From: CAKOTZ01 sp964489885
Lineage (GTDB): Bacteria > Bacillota > Clostridia > TANB77 > CAG-508
Direction: 5' to 3'
DNA length: 64,000 bases
Assembly (NCBI GenBank): GCA_964489885.1
Contig: CAZAZX010000002.1
Span: 1-64,000 of the forward strand
In this document: in pieces, positions 36,608 to 44,256 of the stretch
How the letters are laid out: each line of letters begins with the position of its first letter
How positions within the stretch are numbered: the stretch's first letter is position 1
Made by a program: the position numbers and the translations under genes
Notes under the pieces: model-generated
Database searches by the model: none
What the model saw: only the letters and a program-made list of their open reading frames with translations
Told to the model about the DNA's origin: nothing

Positions 36608-37126
36608 TTAGCGCGAAAAATAAAGATAAACTCTATTTTCCGTAATAACGTTAAGACCCATTTCGCTTGCGAGCCTACGGTAGAGCGCCCTGTCAACGGT
36701 TTTTGGAAGGTATATTGGTTCACCAGAAGAAATCGCATTTGCAATGTTCTGAAGAGCCGTTTCCTCCCGGACATCCAATGGCTTTGAAGTAGACATTGAG
36801 CCGAGTTCAATGTTCTGCCCCATTTGACCATGAGCAGCAATTACGTAAACGTAATTGGGCTGCTCATACCGCCCGCCATTGCGACGAGCAATTTCTCGCC
36901 GCTGGCGTTCCCAGCGATTACGATCCTTAATGGACCGCAAAAACTGATCTGAATATTCACGCAGAGTTTGCCGGTATAGCCTTACGGCTTCATAGCGGGT
37001 CTCTCGCTTGATATCGTCCCAAAAGGAACGATGGCTGCTGGCTTCAGCCTCAGATGGCGCAAAATTTGCACCCATCATGAAGGCGAAAAGCACAGCTAAA
37101 AAGCAATTAACAACTTTCCGCAACAT
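36608..37126 (-). CDS. Secreted protein of unknown family with foreign, CGG-using codons
   Basis: 172 residues. Signal peptide (MLRKVVNCFLAVLFAFMMG, cut near SEAEA), then an Arg-rich alpha-helical segment (RETRYEAVRLYRQTLREYS, RNRWERQRREIARRNGG) and a C-terminal alpha/beta-looking part (LQNIANAISSGEPIYLPKTV ... VITENRVYLYFSR). Family not recognised. Codon use is GC-rich and includes at least six in-frame CGG codons (codon 3 and others), all consistent with Arg. Ribosome-binding site AGGAGG on the minus strand. Like the gene at 32229 it resembles a transferred, secreted-protein cassette. In the resident frameshift model it would not be readable. Confidence 0.7.
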   Translation of the reverse strand: MLRKVVNCFLAVLFAFMMGANFAPSEAEASSHRSFWDDIKRETRYEAVRLYRQTLREYSDQFLRSIKDRNRWERQRREIARRNGGRYEQPNYVYVIAAHGQMGQNIELGSMSTSKPLDVREETALQNIANAISSGEPIYLPKTVDRALYRRLASEMGLNVITENRVYLYFSR

Positions 37127-37261
37127 AAGTCATTCCTCCTCCTTTTAAGTAGAACACATTGCGATTAATAAAATTATACTATAATTTTCAATAAAAATCA
37201 AGAATTTATATGCTTTTTAAGGTGTTATAGCGCAAAAAACTAACATTTTTTATTAAAATTA

Positions 37262-37290
37262 TTGCATTTTATAAAAACATAGTTTATAAT
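37262..37290 (+). promoter_or_regulatory. Promoter of the T4SS-like cluster
   Basis: TTGCAT (37262-37267), 17 bases, TATAAT (37285-37290), about 50 bases before the first pilin-like gene. Confidence 0.6.
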
Positions 37291-37340
37291 TAAATTATAA
37301 GTATGGAAAAAAATGAGTAAAATAAAAAGGAGGCAATAAT

Positions 37341-37706
37341 ATGTCAAAAAAATTATTAATGGGAGTAGTAGCAGTCTTAACAGCTTTATTATTATTTACA
37401 ATGGTTGTTCCAGCTTTTGCAGTAGACAATCCGGATGAATTTTTTGATCCTGAAACATCTGGAGGGGTGGCTGATAATTTTAGAACAGCATCTAATACAA
37501 TAATAGGTGTAGTTCAAGTTGTAGGAACAGCAGTTGCAATTGTTATGTTAATATGGTTAGGTATAAAATATGTTATAGCAGCACCAGATGAAAAGGCAAA
37601 TATTAAGCAATCTGCCTTTATATATATAATAGCTGCAGTATTTATTTTCGCAGCATCAAATATATTGGCAATTCTTCAAAGATTTTCACAAGACATTACT
37701 AAATAA
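37341..37706 (+). CDS. VirB2/TrbC-like small membrane protein 1
   Basis: 121 residues. Signal peptide (about 1-27, ending VVPAFA), a short acidic ectodomain, then two membrane segments (about 50-70: IIGVVQVVGTAVAIVMLIWLG; about 90-110: AFIYIIAAVFIFAASNILAI) separated by the basic loop APDEKANIKQ. This is the layout of T4SS pilins of the VirB2/TrbC type. AAGGAGG before the ATG. First of three tandem paralogues. Gram-positive relatives may form a membrane-associated channel part rather than a long pilus. Confidence 0.75.
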   Translation: MSKKLLMGVVAVLTALLLFTMVVPAFAVDNPDEFFDPETSGGVADNFRTASNTIIGVVQVVGTAVAIVMLIWLGIKYVIAAPDEKANIKQSAFIYIIAAVFIFAASNILAILQRFSQDITK

Positions 37707-37734
37707 TCTTAATTTAATATACAATAAAAGTTTG

Positions 37735-37762
37735 GTAGGTACGGCATTTGATACCGTACCTA
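37735..37762 (+). terminator. Hairpin between pilin-like genes 1 and 2
   Basis: TAGGTACGG pairs exactly with CCGTACCTA across CATTTGATA, then ATTTTATT. It could be an attenuating terminator or RNA stabiliser giving unequal expression of the pilin paralogues. Confidence 0.65.
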
Positions 37763-37823
37763 ATTTTATTAAAAAGGAAAATTTAATTTATTAATTAATT
37801 TTTTAGAAAGGAATACAATTATT

Positions 37824-38186
37824 ATGAAAAAGAATGTATTAAAAGTTGTTGCTTTATTGTTAATTATATTTGGGGCCTATTTTTTAGTTGCACAGCCTGC
37901 ATTTGCAGGAGATCCACTTTCAGGAGTTCAAGCTGAAGATACAGAGGCTTCTGGAAAAGTTAAAACAGCTGGAAATAAAATAATAGGTATAGTTCAAGTA
38001 GTAGGAACAGCAGTAGCTGTTGTTATGCTACTTTGGTTAGGAATTAAATATATAGTAGCAGCACCAGATGAAAAAGCAAACATTAAACAATCTTCATTTA
38101 TATATGTTATTGGAGCTATATTCTTATTTGCAGCAGTAAATATACTAGGAATTATAAATACTTTTGCAAATGACATAACAAAATAA
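37824..38186 (+). CDS. VirB2/TrbC-like small membrane protein 2
   Basis: 120 residues, clearly paralogous to the preceding protein: signal peptide (ending AQPAFA), then IIGIVQVVGTAVAVVMLLWLG and SFIYVIGAIFLFAAVNILGI with the same loop APDEKANIKQ. GAAAGGA precedes the ATG at some distance. The near-identity of the membrane part and divergence of the ectodomain suggests duplication with diversification of the exposed side. Confidence 0.75.
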   Translation: MKKNVLKVVALLLIIFGAYFLVAQPAFAGDPLSGVQAEDTEASGKVKTAGNKIIGIVQVVGTAVAVVMLLWLGIKYIVAAPDEKANIKQSSFIYVIGAIFLFAAVNILGIINTFANDITK

Positions 38187-38208
38187 AATAATAAAAGAGT
38201 GATGTAAA

Positions 38209-38571
38209 ATGAAAAAAAAGATAATTACAACTTTATTAACTCTATTGCTAATTACATTTGCCTTATCAATACCTGTATTTGCAGATCCTCCAGGTTCAAG
38301 TTCGCTATCTGGAATTAATAACCCATGGGGAACAAACAGTCAGCTAAGGAGTGCAGGAAATAAGGTAATAGGAATTGTATGGGCAGTTGGAGGAGTTGCA
38401 TCTGTAATATTTTTAATGATGCTTGGAATTAGATATATGATTGCTAGCCCAGACGAAAAGGCACAAGTTAAGCAACAATTGATTCCATTTGTGTTTGGTG
38501 CTATTTTGACTTTTGGCGCAATAAATATAATTGGAATAGTAGGAACTTTTGCCTCAAACATATTTAAATAA
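38209..38571 (+). CDS. VirB2/TrbC-like small membrane protein 3
   Basis: 120 residues; third tandem paralogue. Signal peptide (ending SIPVFA), Pro/Ser/Gly-rich ectodomain (DPPGSSSLSGINNPWGTN), then IGIVWAVGGVASVIFLMMLG and QLIPFVFGAILTFGAINIIG. More diverged than the first two, but the loop SPDEKAQVKQ is kept. Begins 22 bases after gene 2. Confidence 0.72.
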   Translation: MKKKIITTLLTLLLITFALSIPVFADPPGSSSLSGINNPWGTNSQLRSAGNKVIGIVWAVGGVASVIFLMMLGIRYMIASPDEKAQVKQQLIPFVFGAILTFGAINIIGIVGTFASNIFK

Positions 38572-38604
38572 AATAATACTAATGAAATTTAATATGGTTG
38601 CATA

Positions 38605-38640
38605 AGATAAATAATTTAAAGATTATTTATCTTTTTTTTT
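38605..38640 (+). terminator. Terminator after the pilin-like trio
   Basis: AGATAAATAAT pairs exactly with ATTATTTATCT across TTAAAG, then nine T. It splits the cluster into two transcription units. Confidence 0.8.
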
Positions 38641-38772
38641 ACTTTTTTTTTACAAAAAAATTTCAAAAACTTAAAAAAACTCTTTCCGTAAGGAATTTTT
38701 AATTAATAAATTTTTGCTTTATTACGAATATGTTACATTTTGCAATAATAAGTTTTAATTGTACTATTTTTG

Positions 38773-38801
38773 TTGAAATATAGATGAATATAAGGTATAA
38801 T
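38773..38801 (+). promoter_or_regulatory. Second promoter of the T4SS-like cluster
   Basis: TTGAAA (38773-38778), 17 bases, TATAAT (38796-38801). The rest of the 303-base gap shows only the preceding terminator and A/T-rich sequence. Confidence 0.65.
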
Positions 38802-38874
38802 TAATATATCTGTAAACTAGTTATATGTTGTTAAAAACATAATATTTTGTATAAATAAGAAAGGGAGAAATATA

Positions 38875-39282
38875 ATGAATAAAATTATTAGAATAATTTC
38901 ATTAATTTTTTTAATTTTAATGTTTTTTTATCCAATGACTTCTGAGGTAAGAGCAGATACATTTACAGGCTCAGACTCAATAATATCTCAAGGAAATGAT
39001 TGGATAAGAAAAGGAAAAGATGCTGGAATAGTTAAAGAAGAGGATGTATCTAAAATTGTTTTGCCAATAGGTCAGTTTTTAGTTGGACTTGGAGCAATAA
39101 TATTAGTTATAGTAACAATAGTGATGGGAATTAAATATATGGCATCTTCAGATGCAAGAGCACAGGCAGATATAAAACAAAGATTAATATGGGTTGTTGT
39201 TGCTGCAGTTGTAATATTTGGAGCATATACAATTTGGACAATTACATATAACTTTATGGCTGATGTCACTAATCTTAATTAA
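38875..39282 (+). CDS. Pilin/channel-like small membrane protein 4
   Basis: 135 residues. Signal peptide (about 1-28), acidic and Gly-rich ectodomain, then two membrane segments (FLVGLGAIILVIVTIVMGI and LIWVVVAAVVIFGAYTIW) flanking a loop with ARAQADIKQR. The topology is that of VirB2/TrbC-type proteins, but the sequence is distinct from the three upstream paralogues. GAAAGGGAG before the ATG. First gene of the main operon. Confidence 0.7.
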   Translation: MNKIIRIISLIFLILMFFYPMTSEVRADTFTGSDSIISQGNDWIRKGKDAGIVKEEDVSKIVLPIGQFLVGLGAIILVIVTIVMGIKYMASSDARAQADIKQRLIWVVVAAVVIFGAYTIWTITYNFMADVTNLN

Positions 39283-39305
39283 TAAAATACAAAGGAGGAG
39301 AAAAT

Positions 39306-39671
39306 ATGGGAACTTATTATATTCCGCGTAATCTTAGAGGTGAAACAAGAATTCTATATATTTTTACTGTAAAATCTCTAATATCAACTGCAATTGGGGG
39401 AGTAATTGGACTTGTGTTCTATTTTTTATTTGCAGCAATGGGAATTAAAGTGGCAGGAATTATTACAATGGCAGTGTTTGCCTTAATTGGATTTGGAATT
39501 GGTACAATTAAAATACCAACAGTTGCCGGATTACCATTTACAAAAAAAATTGGTGGAGAACCACTAAGTGAAATAATTAGAAGATATATTAAGTTTAGAA
39601 TGAATAGAAAGATTTATACATATTATACAAAAGATTCAGTACGTACAAAGGAGGAAAATAAAAATGGATAA
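39306..39671 (+). CDS. PrgI-like (VirB3-type) membrane protein
   Basis: 121 residues. It starts MGTYYIPRNLRGETRILYIF, then has two membrane segments (about 23-70), followed by a cytosolic tail (KIPTVAGLPFTKKIGGEPLS, EIIRRYIKFRMNRKIYTYY). PrgI-family proteins precede VirB4 in Gram-positive conjugation systems and take the place of VirB3. AAGGAGG before the ATG. Its end overlaps the next gene's start by 8 bases, showing tight coupling. Confidence 0.8.
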   Translation: MGTYYIPRNLRGETRILYIFTVKSLISTAIGGVIGLVFYFLFAAMGIKVAGIITMAVFALIGFGIGTIKIPTVAGLPFTKKIGGEPLSEIIRRYIKFRMNRKIYTYYTKDSVRTKEENKNG

Positions 39672-40902
39672 TGCTGTTAACTTATTAAATATTGTATTAG
39701 TGGTTTTAGTCTTTATAATTATGTTTTTAGGGTTGCTATACTTTTTTGTTTGGTATAGAAATAAAAACAAAACTAAGGAAGAAATTAAAGCAACAGAAAA
39801 AGGAAAAAATTCTTCAGAATATGTATCACCAATTGATGGAAGATTAACAAAAGATTCTATATATAAGTTTATGGAATTTGATGAAATTAAGGATAATATG
39901 ATAATAAGAAAAAATAGAACACAATATGTTATGGTAATCCAATGTCAAGGTGTTAATTATGACTTATTGTCAGAGGCTGAAAAGGTTGCAGTTGAAGAAG
40001 GTTTTGTTCAATTTTTGAACACACTTCGCTTTCAAGTTCAATTATATGTTCAAACAAGAAGTTTAAATTTAAGAGATATTATTGAAGAATATAATAAAAA
40101 AGTTGGAACTATACAAAAAGAAGTTGAACAATTAAGAGCAAAAATTCAAATAGCTGCAAATAGTGGAAATACAGCTCAATTTGATAGATTAAAATTTGAA
40201 GAGAGAAGAAAAATAAATATCCTTGAATATGGAAGGGATATTTCAGAATACATAGGAAGAATGAGTCTAAATAGAAATGTACTACAACAAAAAACATACA
40301 TTGTAGTTTCTTATTTTGTAAGTGAATTAGGTGGAGTTGCAAATTATTCTAAGGAAGAAATAGATAATATGTGTTTCTCAGAATTATATACAAGAGCACA
40401 AGCTATTATTAGATCACTTGCTTCATGTGAAGTATCAGGAAGAATATTAAATTCAGAAGAATTGGCAGAACTTTTATATATTGCATATAACAGGGATGAT
40501 GCAGAATTATTACAATTATCAAAAGCTTTAGATGCAGAGTATGATGCCTTATATTCAACTTCAAAAGACGTTTTAGAAAAGAGAGAAAAATTATTAGATA
40601 AAAAATTAGAAGAAGAAGCTGTAGAATTGGCAACAAAGAGCATTATAAGTGCTGATGAAAAACTTGAAAAAGAAAAAGAAGAAAAGGCAAAACATGATAA
40701 AAAATTAAGACAAAAAGCAACTAGAATTGTAAATGAATATAAAAGCCAAATGGAGCCAGAGCTATATAATAAAACATTAGAAGAGATTAAGAATGAGACA
40801 AGCGAAACAAAAGAAGATGAAGAATTAGAGGAAATAGATGAAGAGGTAGAAGAGGCTAGTACACCAAAGAAGAGAAAAGGAAGACCAAAGAAAGCTGAAT
40901 AA
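39664..40902 (+). CDS. VirB4 N-terminal-domain-like protein (separate gene)
   Basis: 412 residues. One N-terminal membrane segment (about 7-29), then a soluble domain resembling the N-terminal CagE/TrbE/VirB domain of VirB4 proteins (FMEFDEIKDNMIIRKNRTQY, VQFLNTLRFQVQLYVQTRS), followed by a long coiled, charged region and an acidic/basic tail (KKRKGRPKKAE). No Walker motifs. The next gene carries the ATPase domains, so VirB4-like function seems to be divided over two polypeptides, or this protein is a membrane adaptor that copies the domain. AGGAGG before the ATG. Confidence 0.6.
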   Translation: MDNAVNLLNIVLVVLVFIIMFLGLLYFFVWYRNKNKTKEEIKATEKGKNSSEYVSPIDGRLTKDSIYKFMEFDEIKDNMIIRKNRTQYVMVIQCQGVNYDLLSEAEKVAVEEGFVQFLNTLRFQVQLYVQTRSLNLRDIIEEYNKKVGTIQKEVEQLRAKIQIAANSGNTAQFDRLKFEERRKINILEYGRDISEYIGRMSLNRNVLQQKTYIVVSYFVSELGGVANYSKEEIDNMCFSELYTRAQAIIRSLASCEVSGRILNSEELAELLYIAYNRDDAELLQLSKALDAEYDALYSTSKDVLEKREKLLDKKLEEEAVELATKSIISADEKLEKEKEEKAKHDKKLRQKATRIVNEYKSQMEPELYNKTLEEIKNETSETKEDEELEEIDEEVEEASTPKKRKGRPKKAE

Positions 40903-40940
40903 TAGACAGTAAAATTAAAGACCAAAGAGGAGGAAGTTTA

Positions 40941-42911
40941 ATGTTTGGAAGTAAAAAGAAAAAAGAAAGTGTTGAACCAATTGTAAAAACTGAATATAAA
41001 AAACAAGATTTTATAAGTGGCAATGTAAAAAATATAAAAGATTTAATTGCACCTGCTGGAATTAATGCAGGAAATGTTAATCATTTGGAAATCATATCAA
41101 ATACTACAAGATATGCTAGAACTATGCTTGTAAGTACTATTCCTAGAATGTGTACATTTCCAGAGTTTTTAAGAGGAATGTACACTTTTGGAGATGTAAA
41201 TGTTTCTGTATTTATTAATCCTGTAAGTGAAAGTTCATCACAAACAGATTTGAATAGAACAATTAATGAACTTGAATCTGAAAGAATTGTTGCTATGGAC
41301 AGAGGAGATATAAACAGAGAAAGAATATTGGCTCAAAAAAGAGCTGAAGCAGAAGCTCTAAGAGATGAAATAGCAAGTGGATTTAACAAATTATTTGAAT
41401 CATCAATTATGTGCACATTGTTTGCATATAGTCTTGAAGAACTTGATAAATACACAGAAATGCTTTCTGCAGAAATGTCAAAAACATTAATAGGTGTAAA
41501 GCCTGCTTGGGCATTACAAGATGAAGCTTTCCGTAGTAATATACCATTTGGTGAAGATAAAATAAATAAAAAACACAACTTTGACAGAAGATCAATGTCA
41601 ACAGTATTTCCATTTTTCCAATCTGAGGTAGGTCACGACAAAGGTATACCTTTGGCATTTAATAGACAAACAGGGTTACCAATTTTATTTGATAATTTTA
41701 GCCCAACACTTGCGAATTATAATATGGTTATATTTGGAAAGTCTGGTGCAGGTAAGGGTGTTACAATTAAAACATTAACAGCACGTTCTTCTGTTTTAGA
41801 AGGTATTGAAAGCTTAGCACTTGATGCTGAAGGTGAGTATGGAATTGTTGCAGATGCTTTAGGTGGAATTAATGTTACAATAAGTCCTAACTCAAAAACA
41901 GTTATTAATCTATTTGATGTTGAACCAGAAACTGTTAGAGATGAAATTACAGGAAAAGAAAGAGTTATTTTAAATATAGAAAATAAAGTAGAAGATGTAA
42001 CTCAAGCATTATTAACAATGGCAAGAGGAAGCACAAGAAGTCAAGAAGTTAACGAATTAACTAAACAAATTATAGCTGAAGCTGTTGCAGAAGAATATGC
42101 TTCAAGAGGTATAACTGATAATATAGAAAGTTTATATGAAAATGATGGACCAATTGTAAATAAAAACTTTTTAGGTAGACAAAAGAAAGAAATGCCAACT
42201 ATAGGTTCTTGGTATAAGAGGATTTCAAAGTTAGCACAAACAAATACAAACCCAGATTATCGTTTTCACTATAGTTATTTAATAAAGGTTATGAAACAAT
42301 ATGTAAGAGAATATGACGGCCAAATGGCATATTTTGATGGACAATCAACATTTGAATTGCTTGATGGTGTTCCATTTATTAATCTTGATATTTCAAATTT
42401 GGAAGAGCGTTTTGCAAGACCTCTTGCACAACAAATATTGCTTTCTTGGATTTGGGAGAAATATGTAAAGAAAAATAGTGAGGATAGATCAAAGGCTGCT
42501 AAAAAAAGAGTACTTGTTGATGAAGCATGGATGTTACTTCCATACCCTGAGGCTGTTGATTTCTTAAATACAATGGCTAGACGTGCAAGAAAGAGAAATG
42601 TTTCACTAGCAGTTATTTCACAAAAATTCCAAGATTTTTATGAAAAACCTGAAGTACAAGCAGTTTTAACATCATCAGATACTAAACTATTTTTAGCACA
42701 GGATAAATCTGAAATTGATTATATAAAAGAAGTGTTTAAACTAAGTGAAGGTGAAGCATATTTTCTAACAACATGTAGCCGTGGTGAAGGGCTATTAAAA
42801 GTTGGAGAAGATACTGCAATTATTGCAATTAAACCAACTAAAAAAGAATTTGAATTTGTAGAAACAAACTTAAATGTTTTAAGAAAAGAAGACAAGAAAA
42901 AAATAAGATAA
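40941..42911 (+). CDS. VirB4/TraE-type secretion ATPase
   Basis: 656 residues. An N-terminal CagE/TrbE-like domain (about 30-200) precedes a RecA-type ATPase domain with Walker A IFGKSGAGKGVTIKTL (about 265), the acidic DAEGEYG motif and Walker B KRVLVDEAWMLLPYPEA (about 523), then SLAVISQKFQDF, a typical VirB4 C-terminal block. It powers T4SS assembly and substrate transfer at the inner membrane face. GAGGAGG before the ATG. Centre of the cluster and its most confidently assigned member. Confidence 0.93.
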   Translation: MFGSKKKKESVEPIVKTEYKKQDFISGNVKNIKDLIAPAGINAGNVNHLEIISNTTRYARTMLVSTIPRMCTFPEFLRGMYTFGDVNVSVFINPVSESSSQTDLNRTINELESERIVAMDRGDINRERILAQKRAEAEALRDEIASGFNKLFESSIMCTLFAYSLEELDKYTEMLSAEMSKTLIGVKPAWALQDEAFRSNIPFGEDKINKKHNFDRRSMSTVFPFFQSEVGHDKGIPLAFNRQTGLPILFDNFSPTLANYNMVIFGKSGAGKGVTIKTLTARSSVLEGIESLALDAEGEYGIVADALGGINVTISPNSKTVINLFDVEPETVRDEITGKERVILNIENKVEDVTQALLTMARGSTRSQEVNELTKQIIAEAVAEEYASRGITDNIESLYENDGPIVNKNFLGRQKKEMPTIGSWYKRISKLAQTNTNPDYRFHYSYLIKVMKQYVREYDGQMAYFDGQSTFELLDGVPFINLDISNLEERFARPLAQQILLSWIWEKYVKKNSEDRSKAAKKRVLVDEAWMLLPYPEAVDFLNTMARRARKRNVSLAVISQKFQDFYEKPEVQAVLTSSDTKLFLAQDKSEIDYIKEVFKLSEGEAYFLTTCSRGEGLLKVGEDTAIIAIKPTKKEFEFVETNLNVLRKEDKKKIR

Positions 42912-42978
42912 TGTCTAAAAATTAAAGAATATAGCATTTATTTTAAAAGTAGAAGATAATTTTATGGAAGGTGTGTAT

Positions 42979-44211
42979 ATGAGAAAGAAACTTACAATTA
43001 TAATTTTAATAACTATACTTATGTTAAATGCACTTCTTCCACGTGATATTTACGCAGAAAATACAACAAACACTACAAATGCTACCACAAATACGGCGAA
43101 TACTGCAAATACGACCAATACAGCTAATACAACAAATGAAACAAATACGACCAATACAACTAATACTACTAATACAACTAATTCAACAACTAGTAGTGGT
43201 GGTGGATATATATTTGAAAACTTTTCAGATGTAGAAAAGTCAGGTGTCCAAGATACAGAAGGGCTAACCGATTCTGGTAATATTACTGTAAATGGTGGTA
43301 AAGAGCAGAGCGTAGAAAATGGTTCAGTAATTTCAACAATAATTAAAATAATAATTAGAATTCTATGTTTAATTCCTCAAGGTATTCAATTATTACTATC
43401 TGTTTTTACTAATCCATATGATACTTCTGAAATATCTGGTGATTTTCATTGGTATAGTATACAAGCAACTGTATTTGGAAAAATTTCTATTTTTGATATA
43501 AATGTATTTGATTTTAGTACTGGAGATGCTAACAATCCTACTATTAAAATAAAAGAGCAAACTGCAAACTTCTATTATATGTTAAGAGATATTGCTATCA
43601 TGGGAAGTTTGATAATGCTTATTTATACTGGTGTAAGAATGGCAGCTTCTACTATATCCTCAGATCAGGCAAAATATAAGCAAATGCTGATAAATTGGGT
43701 AAAAAGTGTTATTATTTTAATGATACTTCCATATATATTTATATTTATAATACAAATAGAAAATGCTATGTTAAACTTGGTTCCACAAAAGGATATTGAA
43801 GGCGGATTTGAAGCAAAACTTTCAGATATAATATCTAAAGATTTAGGTGCAGAAGGAATATTAAAGGCATTTACTGCTTTAATAACACTATGCTTGTTAG
43901 TTTATTATCAAGTTAAATTTTTCATTAAGTATCTATTTCGTTTCTTCAAAGTGGCATTTCTAGTTATAATTTCTCCGCTTGTCACTATTGTGTATACAAT
44001 TGATGAAGGAAAAGTTAAAAATAATTTAATCGGAGAATTTATTGGAATAGTATTTATACAGGTAATAGATGCGCTAATTTATAGTATATTTATGGTTTCT
44101 GCTTCTTCGATTGCAGAAAAAGTCCCTATTATAGCTGTTGCATTCTTTATGGGACTATCACGAGGAGAAAAGATTTTTACTTATGTATTTAATTTAAGAG
44201 CAAAAGATTAA
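42979..44211 (+). CDS. VirB6/TrbL-like polytopic membrane protein 1
   Basis: 410 residues from the ATG at 42979 (GGAAGGTG upstream). Signal peptide, then a low-complexity Thr/Asn stretch (about 30-75, alternating TNTTNTTN-type units) and about six membrane segments (including DIAIMGSLIMLIYTGVRMAA, KSVIILMILPYIFIFIIQI, LITLCLLVYYQVKFFIKYL, VAFLVIISPLVTIVYTID). The motif ISPLVTIVYTIDEGK recurs as ISPIITITYSIDKLG in the next protein. This fits the VirB6/TrbL channel component. Confidence 0.72.
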   Translation: MRKKLTIIILITILMLNALLPRDIYAENTTNTTNATTNTANTANTTNTANTTNETNTTNTTNTTNTTNSTTSSGGGYIFENFSDVEKSGVQDTEGLTDSGNITVNGGKEQSVENGSVISTIIKIIIRILCLIPQGIQLLLSVFTNPYDTSEISGDFHWYSIQATVFGKISIFDINVFDFSTGDANNPTIKIKEQTANFYYMLRDIAIMGSLIMLIYTGVRMAASTISSDQAKYKQMLINWVKSVIILMILPYIFIFIIQIENAMLNLVPQKDIEGGFEAKLSDIISKDLGAEGILKAFTALITLCLLVYYQVKFFIKYLFRFFKVAFLVIISPLVTIVYTIDEGKVKNNLIGEFIGIVFIQVIDALIYSIFMVSASSIAEKVPIIAVAFFMGLSRGEKIFTYVFNLRAKD

Positions 44212-44256
44212 TAAAAATTACGAGTAATTTATAAAGCAATAAGGTTTGGTGATAAA

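Noticed and set aside
40344..40925. Minus-strand Ser/Phe-rich ORF
   Set aside because: It is the shadow of a Glu/Lys-rich coding region on the plus strand.
43070..43200. CRISPR-like or tandem repeat array
   Set aside because: The short repeated words are codons of a Thr/Asn-rich segment inside a reading frame; there is no repeat-spacer pattern.
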